Below are positions 7,155 to 15,328 of a stretch of DNA of 64,000 bases, in pieces. The notes below the pieces were generated by a model, which was given only the letters and a program-made list of their open reading frames with translations, had not been told where the DNA came from and did not search any database. The DNA comes from Phocaeicola faecicola. Its GTDB lineage: Bacteria; Bacteroidota; Bacteroidia; Bacteroidales; Bacteroidaceae. Location: positions 1-64,000 of the forward strand of contig NZ_JABSOE010000005.1 of assembly GCF_013618865.1 (NCBI RefSeq), given 5' to 3'. Within the stretch, counting starts at the first letter, position 1, and every line of letters starts with the position of its first letter. Both the position numbers and the translations under genes were made by a program.

Positions 7155-7377
7155 ATAGAATGATTGGATGAAACTGTATATCGCATTTCCAGTGTATTTG
7201 CTGAATGTATCAGGGCTCAGGATCCATGTCTGATAATTCTGCTCGACTGGGCTGATGGCTTGTTGCCTGAAGGTAAGGTCAAGGAACCGTTCTCTAAAAT
7301 TGAGAAGCCCGTAAATTCGGGAGAAAGGGGAGGGCTGTCTAGTTGCCGACAATGAAAGTTCTGTTGTTGCTCTCTGT
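7155..7377. other. Non-coding stretch before tolC promoter
   Basis: I see no supported gene. A 63-codon open frame exists here but has no coding character or leader. The base composition shifts from the A+T-rich peptide region toward that of the core genome. Confidence 0.4.
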
Positions 7378-7433
7378 TAACCTGCTGATAACATTTCGAT
7401 AACTTTAATCTTCTTTCTGCCTATATATATTTG
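7378..7433 (+). promoter_or_regulatory. Promoter P4 with triple TAAC operator (tolC)
   Basis: TAAC is at 7378-7381, 7389-7392 and 7400-7403, then exactly 22 bp, then TATATTTG at 7426-7433. The first repeat is within TTAACCT as in P2 and P3. It links the unlinked tolC gene to the same control as the peptides and the exporter. It also rules out the in-frame GTG at 7436, which would precede or overlap the transcription start. Confidence 0.85.
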
Positions 7434-7456
7434 TAGTGAATAAAAAATTATTAAAG

Positions 7457-8776
7457 ATGAAAAGATTGATATTTATACTGGTTATTGTCGGATTGTTTTC
7501 CTGTTCTGGATATGCACAAGAAAAAAAATGGACCCTTTCGGAATGTATTGATTATGCGGTGACACACAACATAGAGGTAAGACAAAGTGTCAATCAGATT
7601 CAAAATCTGAAAGTAGAAAAGAATACGTTAAGAAACAGCTTTCTACCGAATCTGAAAGCAGGCGCTTCGCATAACTTTACATTCGGTCGTTCTCTAAACC
7701 AGAGTAATACATATGAGAACAGTAACATACAGAACTCTTCTTTCTCTGTAAGCACTGAAATACCTGTTTTTATGGGATTTAAACGTACAGTTGCTGTAAC
7801 ACAGAATAAATTTGATTTACTTGCAGCTGAAGCAAAAAAGGAACTTATAAAAAACAACCTGTTGATAAATGTGGCAGGAGCATATTTTCAGATATTACTT
7901 AATAAAGAAATATATAATATAGCGCTTGCGCAGATACAGCTTACCAAAGAGCAGGAGGTCTGTACAAAGATATTGATTGATAATGGGAAAGCACCCGAAT
8001 CACAACTTTATGATGTCCGTGCTCAATTGGCGGATGATGAACTTGCTGCAACAGAAGCACGAAATTCATTAAGGCTTTCTTACCTTGACTTGGCACAACT
8101 TATGGAATTAGATGAATATGAGGAATTTGATATTGATTCCATAGATGGGGATGTTGCTATTGCTGATACTTTGAACCTGATGAATATTTATCAGTCAGCT
8201 TTGACATGCATGCCGCAGATACTTCAGGCATTTTATGCTTTGCAAAGTAAGACAAAAGGCATAAAGATAGCCCAGTCCGGATTTTATCCTACTATATCTT
8301 TTGTAGCAGGGATGAGTACAAATTATTATAATAATACTTCTGCTCTATATGAGAATTTCAGGAAACAGTTTAATAACCATATGCAGAAAAGTCTGTGTCT
8401 AACGGTTAGTATACCTCTTTTCGACCGGTTTTCAGTGAGAAATAAAGTACGGTCAGCACGTATAGAAGAAAATAATGCAAGATTGTCCTTGGAAAATGAG
8501 AAGAAACAACTATATAAAGATATAGAACAGGCTTATACAGCTGTAATTTCTGCATATGAAAAATACCGTTCTACAACAAAAGCGGTAATGGCCAATAAAG
8601 AAGCACACAGATACGCTTTAGAAAAATATGCAGCAGGAAAGTCAACTGTATTTGAATATAATGAAATCAAGATGAAACTTGCTGATGCACTTTCACAACA
8701 GTTTCAGGCAAAATATACTTATCTGCTGAAAGATCGTATCCTGGCCTTTTATTCATATTTTACATTAACCGATTAA
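7457..8776 (+). CDS. TolC family outer membrane channel
   Basis: A 439-residue outer membrane efflux protein (OEP fold). The ATG at 7457 gives a signal peptide MKRLIFILVIVGLFSCSGYA-Q. Two OEP repeats follow, with the conserved starts WTLSECIDYAVTHN near the N-terminus and long heptad-rich helices. The second repeat includes the FYPTISFVAG and VSIPLFDRFSVRNKV segments and the closing EYNEIKMKLADALSQ. It should be the outer membrane exit for the HlyD-C39 ABC pump at 2829-6188. It has its own TAAC promoter (P4), so expression is coupled although the gene is more than 1.2 kb from the pump operon. Confidence 0.93.
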   Translation: MKRLIFILVIVGLFSCSGYAQEKKWTLSECIDYAVTHNIEVRQSVNQIQNLKVEKNTLRNSFLPNLKAGASHNFTFGRSLNQSNTYENSNIQNSSFSVSTEIPVFMGFKRTVAVTQNKFDLLAAEAKKELIKNNLLINVAGAYFQILLNKEIYNIALAQIQLTKEQEVCTKILIDNGKAPESQLYDVRAQLADDELAATEARNSLRLSYLDLAQLMELDEYEEFDIDSIDGDVAIADTLNLMNIYQSALTCMPQILQAFYALQSKTKGIKIAQSGFYPTISFVAGMSTNYYNNTSALYENFRKQFNNHMQKSLCLTVSIPLFDRFSVRNKVRSARIEENNARLSLENEKKQLYKDIEQAYTAVISAYEKYRSTTKAVMANKEAHRYALEKYAAGKSTVFEYNEIKMKLADALSQQFQAKYTYLLKDRILAFYSYFTLTD

Positions 8777-8868
8777 TACAGATAATCATGTATTCGATAA
8801 AATTAGACTTGATATTGTCTTAGGTATACAAAATTAATTTTATACATATGAGTATTTCACAAATAAGG

Positions 8869-8903
8869 TTGTACCGACAGAGGCAAACGCTCTGTTGGTA
8901 CAA
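8869..8903 (+). terminator. Terminator after tolC
   Basis: A 14-bp stem: 8869-8882 pairs with 8890-8903 with one G-U pair and a 7-nt loop. The downstream sequence is A-rich rather than a clean T-run, but the position about 90 bp after the tolC stop fits transcription end of the island. Confidence 0.6.
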
Positions 8904-9090
8904 TAGAAAAGTGTTATCCTTAGTATTGTATTCTGCAAATAAATATTCTATGTACATCCTCGCTTCCGGTACTTGTAAGCATTGCTACTAGACGGCTCTT
9001 CCTGCAATGTCTGGCCTTGTGGAGGAAACGGGATACAACTCCCCGTTGTGCTATGAAGTCTTATTGTTGGAAAGTCAGGCCGGGGCAAAA

Positions 9091-9134
9091 AAATATGGGA
9101 GGTGATTTCCGGACGGAATCCACTTCCCATATTT
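9091..9134 (-). terminator. Terminator of the minus-strand small gene
   Basis: AAATATGGGAGGTG (9091-9104) pairs with 9121-9134 with one G-U pair. Read on the minus strand the stem is followed by a T-run, as in intrinsic terminators. It lies 27 bp past the stop of the 58-residue gene. The rest of 8904-9090 holds no recognisable gene. Confidence 0.75.
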
Positions 9135-9160
9135 ATGTAAATCTTATACTGATCTGGTTG

Positions 9161-9337
9161 TTAATCAGTGATGCGTTTGTTCAGGACGATATAAGAAATC
9201 AGTCCCAAAACAACCAGGGCCAATGAAGTACCCAAGATGGCATTGTTGTTTACATTGCCGGTTGCAAAGCAAACGACAAGGATCACTGCACCGATAATTA
9301 CCAGTATCACTCCCAAGTTTTTCAATAAGCTTTTCAT
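9161..9337 (-). CDS. Small two-helix membrane protein
   Basis: A 58-residue protein beginning MKSLLKNLGVILVIIGAVIL and ending VLNKRITD. It has two hydrophobic helices (about 8-25 and 33-51) joined by a polar GNVNNNA turn. The gene has a clear minus-strand terminator and core-genome codon use, which supports a real gene. Similar tiny two-helix proteins are common in Bacteroides; I know no function. It is transcribed opposite to the GNAT gene at 9503. Confidence 0.65.
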   Translation of the reverse strand: MKSLLKNLGVILVIIGAVILVVCFATGNVNNNAILGTSLALVVLGLISYIVLNKRITD

Positions 9338-9502
9338 GTGTGTCTTCTTTTTATGGTTTATTTTTCTTGGTTACAAATTAAGTTATAATTCTTGTATTGA
9401 GAAAATTATTTCGTGAAAAAAAACGGAAATTCAATGAAATATCTTCTTCTCGCAGAGGTTTTTGTCTTTTATTTTGTATCTTGGTGTAGTTAATTCAAAT
9501 GT

Positions 9503-9808
9503 ATGCCTATGAAAGTGGAACATGATGAACAGAAAAAGAAATTCTTTGTGAAAGTCGATGGTTATGAGGCCCATGTGGCTTATGACGTGCACGACGGTGC
9601 GTGGGATATCCGCCATACAGTGGTTCCTAAACCGATTGGCGGTCAGGGTATTGCCTCCATGCTGGTAAAGCAGGTCTATGATGAGGCCCGTGCCCGGGGA
9701 ATGAAATGCATGGCTACCTGCTCGTATGCAGTGTTGTGGTTGCAAAGACATCCCGAGTATGAGGGAATAGTGAGCGACGACCATGCTCCTGACGCTTGTG
9801 CGTTGTAG
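9503..9808 (+). CDS. GNAT-like N-acetyltransferase (YjdJ/COG2388 type)
   Basis: A 101-residue protein; the ATG at 9503 or the one at 9509 is the start. It matches the short GCN5-related family: an N-terminal beta-sheet (KKKFFVKVDGYEAHVAYDV), HTVVPKPIGGQGIASMLVKQ forming the acetyl-CoA pyrophosphate loop (a variant of the Q/RxxGxG/A motif), then an alpha-helix and CSYAVLWLQRHPEY. The acceptor is unknown for this family. It stands alone between opposing genes and ends at a clear hairpin. Confidence 0.75.
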   Translation: MPMKVEHDEQKKKFFVKVDGYEAHVAYDVHDGAWDIRHTVVPKPIGGQGIASMLVKQVYDEARARGMKCMATCSYAVLWLQRHPEYEGIVSDDHAPDACAL

Positions 9809-9832
9809 GCAGAACGGACGGATGATACGGAA

Positions 9833-9873
9833 ACGGCGTGTATGAAAGGGAGAGCCTTTATCATACACGCCGT
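9833..9873 (+). terminator. Terminator after GNAT-like gene
   Basis: ACGGCGTGTATGA (9833-9845) pairs perfectly with TCATACACGCCGT (9861-9873), a 13-bp stem with a 15-nt loop, 24 bp after the stop. Confidence 0.7.
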
Positions 9874-9884
9874 TCATTTGAGGT

Positions 9885-9910
9885 CTCCGGGCTGAAGATG
9901 ATTCCCGGAG
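9885..9910 (-). terminator. Possible terminator of the antiporter gene
   Basis: CTCCGGG (9885-9891) pairs with CCCGGAG (9904-9910), 18 bp past the antiporter stop on the minus strand. Short stem, no strong T-run. Confidence 0.4.
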
Positions 9911-9928
9911 CGATTTTATATCCGAAGT

Positions 9929-12073
9929 CTATGCTTTATAAATCTTTTTCTTTTTGATGAAGAACAGCCAGCGCAACAGGGAAGCGATGGGTGTGTGGCT
10001 GAACGAATTGATTTCATCGGTCCGTTCGTCTATCTTCTTCATCCGTTCTTCCGCATCTTTTTCCGAAAGCATTCCGTTGTTGACCATCTGTCTTACCGTC
10101 CGCCGTTCGTTGCTGAGCATCATGCGGATGGACTTGATGGTCAGTGCATGTCCGTATGCCTTCGGGAAATTCTTGGCCAGTTCGTTCAGTACGGTGGTCA
10201 TCCGCTGGATATTGTGTTCAATCTCATTCCGCAGTGTCTGTACGATGGTCTGCTGTTCAGAGGCAATCCACTGTGAGGAAGCCAGCTCTTCCAGCAGCTT
10301 GAGGCTTTCCTTCTGGAGGATGATGAAACCTCTTCCCAGGTCATAGACCACGGTAATCCGTTCCCGGAAATAGAAACTCATCCAGTTCTGGATGTATGGC
10401 ATGCTCCGCATGTGGTTCAGAAAATCGGTCCGCTGGCAGAACTGGAAAATGGAGTTTCGGATATCGAGTGCATAATTTCCGTCGTGGTCATACAGTTCGT
10501 CCAGGGAGTTCATCAGCCGCAGGAACACCGTCTTGGATATGATACCCTCTTCATAGATTTCCCGGCAGACTGCCTTTTCGCGGTCCAGAATACGGAGACG
10601 GATTTCCGGCAGCATGGCCTTTGCCTGAGGCGTTTTGCCCGGATCGGCCGGAAGTTCGCTCATGTATGAAGCAACCTTTTCCCAGTTGGCCCCCGCCAGG
10701 GTTTCCCGTTTCTTGAGATTTTCCAGGTACTTTTCTGAACTCTCGTGCAGCGACTGCTCAATGCGGTATTCCAGCAGGGTACGGGCCGACGGGATATGTG
10801 TCAGTCCCAGGCGGTTGAGCAGCCAGCGCATGGTGGTGGCATTGATGCAGAGGGTCAGGGTAACCACTCCGGCCGTATAGAACAAAATCTGACTGCGTAT
10901 GTCTTCAGGAATGGCAGGCGTATAGGATACCATCAGTGCCAGTGTCATTGCCAGTGCCCCTCTCAGTCCGCCCCAGGTCAGAATCACCGACTCTCTTCGG
11001 CTCAGTCCGTAGCCCAGGCGCTTCATCAGCGGGAAGAACAGCATGATCATTGCAAACCGGATGAGGTTGAGGGCAGCATAAATCAGTATCAGTATGCCCA
11101 GCGCCTTCCAGGAGAAATCAATCTTCTCGGCAATAACCACACCCACCAGAATGAAGATCAGTGTGTTGGCAATGTAGGTAAGCAGTTCCCAGAAATGCTC
11201 CATGAAGGTATTCACCTGCGGCTTGAAGCGCGGCTTGCCCACGTAGGTGACAGTCAGTCCGAAGGCCACCAGCGCAATGACTCCCGATACCCCCAGGAAA
11301 AACTGGGAAAGGATGAAAGTCAGGTAGGCCGACAGGATAATCACACTGTTCTGTATCATCTCCTCGGAATTGATGCGCGTGATAAACCAGATGATCAGAC
11401 GGGCCATCAGGAATCCCAGCAGGGTACTGATACCGACTTCCCGCATGAAGGTGAGGAAGGGAGAGGCATGGCTGGCTTCTCCTCCGGCTGCAAAGGCTCC
11501 GAAGAAGAGCATGAAACAGACGATGCCCGTACCGTCGTTCAACAGCGATTCGGCATCAACCAGTGTCGAGAAGCGTTTACTGGTCTTCAGTTCATGCAGG
11601 AGTGCCACTACGGCCACCGGGTCGGTGGCGCTGATCAAGGCTCCGAACATCAGTGCAAAAGTCCAGGTCCATGATTCCAGTCCGGGAATAAAGGTGCTGA
11701 TTCCGACCATGAATGCCCCGGTGAGTAACATGCAGACCACCAGTCCCGGTACTGCCAGCAGGGTGGCGTTCGCCAGGGTCTTTTTGAAGATATGCAGATT
11801 GAGTTCGTAAGCCGCATCAAAAATCAATATGGGCAGGAACAGATACAGAATCAGGTCGGGATTGATGTTTGCCACCGAATTGATTCCTTTGCTGAGTACC
11901 GGCATCCCTTGAAAGATTCCGCCGCGGTTCAGGACTCCCAGAAGAATACCGATGGCAAAAAGTCCCACCGTATAAGGAATCCGGCTATGTTTCAACAGTG
12001 ATTTCAAAAGGGCACCGATGACAAGGCCCCCGATGGTGAGCAGCAACGGTATCAGAAAAGTGTATCCATCCAT
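9929..12073 (-). CDS. Cation:proton antiporter (NhaP/CPA1 type) with long cytosolic tail
   Basis: A 714-residue protein from the ATG at 12073; an upstream in-frame TTG (12082) is less likely. Residues ~1-420 form a 12-13 helix CPA1 Na+/H+ exchanger: PYTVGLFAIGILLGV, LFLPILIFDAAYELN, the ion-site ATDPVAVVALL and ESLLNDGTGIV motifs, and GLRGALAMTLAL. A ~290-residue hydrophilic, mostly helical tail follows, rich in charged residues (RMTTVLNELAKNFPKAYGHA, ERRTVRQMVNNGMLSEKDAEE), probably regulatory. Its role is Na+ or K+ export and pH control at the inner membrane. It lies 99 bp downstream of menE in the same orientation and may be read through from the men operon. Confidence 0.9.
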   Translation of the reverse strand: MDGYTFLIPLLLTIGGLVIGALLKSLLKHSRIPYTVGLFAIGILLGVLNRGGIFQGMPVLSKGINSVANINPDLILYLFLPILIFDAAYELNLHIFKKTLANATLLAVPGLVVCMLLTGAFMVGISTFIPGLESWTWTFALMFGALISATDPVAVVALLHELKTSKRFSTLVDAESLLNDGTGIVCFMLFFGAFAAGGEASHASPFLTFMREVGISTLLGFLMARLIIWFITRINSEEMIQNSVIILSAYLTFILSQFFLGVSGVIALVAFGLTVTYVGKPRFKPQVNTFMEHFWELLTYIANTLIFILVGVVIAEKIDFSWKALGILILIYAALNLIRFAMIMLFFPLMKRLGYGLSRRESVILTWGGLRGALAMTLALMVSYTPAIPEDIRSQILFYTAGVVTLTLCINATTMRWLLNRLGLTHIPSARTLLEYRIEQSLHESSEKYLENLKKRETLAGANWEKVASYMSELPADPGKTPQAKAMLPEIRLRILDREKAVCREIYEEGIISKTVFLRLMNSLDELYDHDGNYALDIRNSIFQFCQRTDFLNHMRSMPYIQNWMSFYFRERITVVYDLGRGFIILQKESLKLLEELASSQWIASEQQTIVQTLRNEIEHNIQRMTTVLNELAKNFPKAYGHALTIKSIRMMLSNERRTVRQMVNNGMLSEKDAEERMKKIDERTDEINSFSHTPIASLLRWLFFIKKKKIYKA

Positions 12074-12172
12074 ATGTGTCAAATGATTAAATGTATCATG
12101 CCGCCTTGTGAAACGGCGTAAACAAGGTTATACTGTTTAACAAAGTTAAATAATATAAATCGTAAATGCAAA

Positions 12173-13327
12173 TTATTTCCCGGAACATCCGGTACGGCTC
12201 TGAAGAATCTCGGTGGCCCGCTGTCTTCCTGTCTTTCTGTCTGCCTTTCCGGTTTCGGTGAGTGGCAATGCCGGAATCCGTACCAGGTGACGCGGTTGCC
12301 TGTAACGGGGAAGCTGGTGTATGGCCTCCTGCAAGACCTCATCTGGGCAGCCGTTGTCCGTTTCTGTTAGCAGGACGATGACCTCTCCGAATTTCGCATC
12401 CGGTACTGAAGTAATCTGAAACGGCACGGAAAGTCGTGCGGCCAGTTCCTTTTCCACCTCTTCAATCTGCACCTTCACTCCTCCGGTATTGATGGTATTG
12501 TCCTTCCGGCCGGCAATGCGGAACTGTCCCTCTGCATTGAATACGGCGATGTCATTGGTGACAAGCGGTTCGGGATGCACCTGCGGGGCATGGATGATGA
12601 GGGTATCGTCGGGAGACAGACTCAGTTGTACGCCCGGAAAGGGAGTATACCACTGGGAGGCCTCTTTGCCGTTCAGCCGGCGCAAGGCGATGTGTGAGAG
12701 GGTTTCTGTCATGCCATACGTACTCCAAACGGCATGAGGGAAGTCCTTCAGGGTCTTTTCCACCTGCTCGTCTACGGCACCGCCTCCAATGATCAGGTGG
12801 CGGATGGCTGACAGGCGTTCTGCCTCTTCGGGTACCTGCAGCGAATTGAAGACCTGCATGGGAATCATGGCTGAGAAGACGGGTACCTGGCTGATGTTTT
12901 CAAGAGGGTGTCCGCAGGGGGCAAGTGGCAGGAGGTTCAGTCCGGCAACCAGGGCACGGACGACTACCATCTTTCCGGCAATGTATTTCAGGGGCATGCA
13001 GAGCTGGGCCGTATCGCCTGCTTGCAGTCCGAGAAACGACACGGTCATCTGGGCACTGTTCATCATGCGCTTCTTTTCTACCCACATTTCCTTGGGTGTA
13101 CCGGTCGATCCCGAAGTATGTACCCGCAGCGTGTCCCTGCCGTCAAACCACTCGCACAGGAAGTCGGCAAGGCTGGCATGAAAACTCTCTTTTCCGTATC
13201 TTCCGTAAAAATCCTCCTGCAGGGCGGAACGGCCGTTTTCTGCGGTGGGGGAAGCTGCGGAAGCCGGATAACAAACCCCGTCGATGGTGATGCACTGACG
13301 GGGTATTTCGGTAATGAATGTATTCAT
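12173..13327 (-). CDS. menE: o-Succinylbenzoate-CoA ligase
   Basis: A 384-residue acyl-adenylate enzyme that activates o-succinylbenzoate with CoA in menaquinone synthesis. The AMP-binding P-loop is visible as HTSGSTGTPKEMWVEKK, followed by TYGMTETLSHIALR and the hinge-region GRKDNTINTGGVKVQIEEVE. The C-terminal lid is present. It is shorter than most ligases of the superfamily, as usual for Bacteroidetes MenE. It is the last men gene, starting one base after the menC stop. Confidence 0.9.
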   Translation of the reverse strand: MNTFITEIPRQCITIDGVCYPASAASPTAENGRSALQEDFYGRYGKESFHASLADFLCEWFDGRDTLRVHTSGSTGTPKEMWVEKKRMMNSAQMTVSFLGLQAGDTAQLCMPLKYIAGKMVVVRALVAGLNLLPLAPCGHPLENISQVPVFSAMIPMQVFNSLQVPEEAERLSAIRHLIIGGGAVDEQVEKTLKDFPHAVWSTYGMTETLSHIALRRLNGKEASQWYTPFPGVQLSLSPDDTLIIHAPQVHPEPLVTNDIAVFNAEGQFRIAGRKDNTINTGGVKVQIEEVEKELAARLSVPFQITSVPDAKFGEVIVLLTETDNGCPDEVLQEAIHQLPRYRQPRHLVRIPALPLTETGKADRKTGRQRATEILQSRTGCSGK

Positions 13328-13328
13328 C

Positions 13329-14384
13329 TTATTGAAGAAACTTGATTAAGTCGGGTTCCTGTTCTTCCGGATGATACCAGAGACAGTCTCCTTGTATGTG
13401 TAAAGGATAATCCACATTGTCTGTGAAAAGCAGGCCCGTACCCAGCCCCTGTGGAACGGAAGGAGAGAGGGTGGCACACCAGTGCGCGATGGCATTCAGA
13501 CCCACGTTCGATTCCAGTGCCGAGGTTACCCAGAAACCGATGTGCCGTTCCCGGGCAAGAGCAATCCATTCTTCCGATCCCCGGATACCTCCGTGCAGAG
13601 AGGGTTTCAGAATGATATACTGCGGACGGATGGTGTCCAGCAGCAAGGCTTTCCGGTGAGGGTCATTGACACCGATCAGTTCCTCGTCCAGTGCAATGGG
13701 CAGTGGAGTCGTGGCACAGAGCGCAGCCATTGTCTCCCACTGTCCGGCGCGGACAGGCTGTTCGATGGAGTGCAGCCGGAACTCGTTCAGCTGTGCCAGT
13801 TTCCGGGCAGCCTCTTCCGGAGCAAAAGCTCCGTTTGCATCGACCCGCAGTTCGATTTCCTCTTCCGAAAAATGCTTCCGGATGTGATGCAGGAGTTCCA
13901 GTTCCTTCTCAAATTCGATTGCACCGATCTTCAGTTTGATGCACCGGAAGCCCAGTTTCATCTTCTCCTCGATGCGCCGGTACATCTGCTCAAAGTCCCC
14001 CATCCAGATCAGTCCGTTGATAGGGATGCCGGCAGTGCCGTTTCCGAACGGTGTGTCCGACAGTTTCAGGCTGCCGGTATGCAGGTGCCGGAAAGCCGTT
14101 TCCAGTCCGAAGAGCATGGAAGGATAGGAACGCATGGCTTCGTAGTCGATTTCTCCTGTTTCGGCTACCTGCTGGCAGAAGCGGGCCAGCACTTCCGCAT
14201 AGTCGGGGCGGGCATCGCAGCTCAGGTCGGGAAGGGGAGCACATTCTCCCACACCGTATTGTCCGTTTCGCAGATCGGTCACCCGCAGGTACCATACCTG
14301 CCGGGTATGATAGACACCGCGGGAAGTACCTGCAGGCTGTTTGAAGTGCAGGGTGCGGGGGATAATTTCTATTTGATACTTCAT
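13329..14384 (-). CDS. menC: o-Succinylbenzoate synthase
   Basis: A 351-residue member of the enolase superfamily that dehydrates SHCHC to o-succinylbenzoate. Barrel motifs are intact: FRCIKLKIGAIEF (catalytic KxK), LRVDANGAF (metal Asp), HSIEQPV (metal Glu), IALDEELIG (metal Asp-Glu) and YIILKPSLHGG (second catalytic Lys). Starts ATG at 14384; menE follows with a 1-bp gap, so the two are translationally linked. A small hairpin (14420-14425 with 14443-14448) lies in the 91-bp space between menB and menC. Confidence 0.92.
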   Translation of the reverse strand: MKYQIEIIPRTLHFKQPAGTSRGVYHTRQVWYLRVTDLRNGQYGVGECAPLPDLSCDARPDYAEVLARFCQQVAETGEIDYEAMRSYPSMLFGLETAFRHLHTGSLKLSDTPFGNGTAGIPINGLIWMGDFEQMYRRIEEKMKLGFRCIKLKIGAIEFEKELELLHHIRKHFSEEEIELRVDANGAFAPEEAARKLAQLNEFRLHSIEQPVRAGQWETMAALCATTPLPIALDEELIGVNDPHRKALLLDTIRPQYIILKPSLHGGIRGSEEWIALARERHIGFWVTSALESNVGLNAIAHWCATLSPSVPQGLGTGLLFTDNVDYPLHIQGDCLWYHPEEQEPDLIKFLQ

Positions 14385-14475
14385 ATGAGTTGGGTTTATG
14401 GAATACGGATATGATAAAAAACCGGAAGACCTTGTCGGCCGACCGGTTCATAGAGTTATAGAGTTAATAAACGGA

Positions 14476-15300
14476 TCAGGGGAATTTCGGATACTTGCTC
14501 CAGTCGGGCTTGCGTTTCTCCAGGAACGCCTTGCCGCCTTCCTGTGCTTCTTCTGTCATGTAATAAAGCATGGTGGCATCTCCAGCCAGTTCCTGAATAC
14601 CCGCCTGTCCGTCGAGTTCCGCATTCAGTCCGGCCTTGATCATGCGAAGTGCCAGCGGACTGTGCTGCATCATGGTTTCTGCCCATTCTACCACTTCGTC
14701 TTCCAGTCGGTCGAAAGGCACTACCTTATTGACCAGTCCCATTTCGAGGGCTTCCTGAGCCGAATACTGACGGCAGAGGAACCAGATTTCACGGGCCTTT
14801 TTCTGTCCGACGATGCGTGCCAGATAAGAAGAACCGAATCCGGCGTCAAAGCTTCCCACACGAGGACCGGTCTGTCCGAAGATGGCATTTTCGGAAGCGA
14901 TGGTCAGGTCGCAGACTACGTGGAGCACGTGACCGCCACCGATGGCATATCCGTTGACCATGGCAATGACGGGCTTGGGGATGGAGCGTATCTGCTTCTG
15001 TACATCCAGTACGTTCAGGCGGGGTACTCCGTCGGTACCTACATAACCGCCATGTCCTTTGACGTGCATGTCTCCTCCTGAGCAGAAGGCTTTGTCGCCC
15101 GCACCGGTCAGCACTACCACGTTGATGTCCTGGCACTCCCGGCAATAATAGAGTGCATCACTGATTTCGGTGGTGGTGGTAGGCGTGAAGGCATTGCGGT
15201 ATCTGGGCCGGTTGATGGTGATTTTGGCAATGCCGTTATAAAATTCAAAAAGAATATCCTGATATTCCTTGATGGTTTTCCATTCTCTTGGTTGTGACAT
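14476..15300 (-). CDS. menB: 1,4-Dihydroxy-2-naphthoyl-CoA synthase
   Basis: A 274-residue crotonase-family enzyme that closes the naphthoquinone ring from o-succinylbenzoyl-CoA. The oxyanion-hole segments are clear: [20 protein letters not shown] and [20 protein letters not shown]. The [20 protein letters not shown] segment and C-terminal [11 protein letters not shown] are typical of MenB. Length is normal for the family. It lies 28 bp after menD and is part of the minus-strand men operon. Confidence 0.95.
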   Translation of the reverse strand: MSQPREWKTIKEYQDILFEFYNGIAKITINRPRYRNAFTPTTTTEISDALYYCRECQDINVVVLTGAGDKAFCSGGDMHVKGHGGYVGTDGVPRLNVLDVQKQIRSIPKPVIAMVNGYAIGGGHVLHVVCDLTIASENAIFGQTGPRVGSFDAGFGSSYLARIVGQKKAREIWFLCRQYSAQEALEMGLVNKVVPFDRLEDEVVEWAETMMQHSPLALRMIKAGLNAELDGQAGIQELAGDATMLYYMTEEAQEGGKAFLEKRKPDWSKYPKFP

Positions 15301-15328
15301 AGCTTGAGGATTTATGTTGATATGTTGA

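Noticed and set aside
7164-7355. A 63-codon frame between the unknown membrane protein and tolC
   Set aside because: No GG leader, no ribosome site, composition unlike the peptide genes, and it ends just before the tolC operator.
7436-7456. N-terminal extension of tolC from GTG
   Set aside because: It starts 3 bp after the -7 box, before the expected transcription start; the ATG at 7457 gives a good signal peptide.
10745-11674. A 309-codon plus-strand frame
   Set aside because: Lies inside the antiporter gene on the other strand; Gln/His-rich translation typical of a shadow frame.
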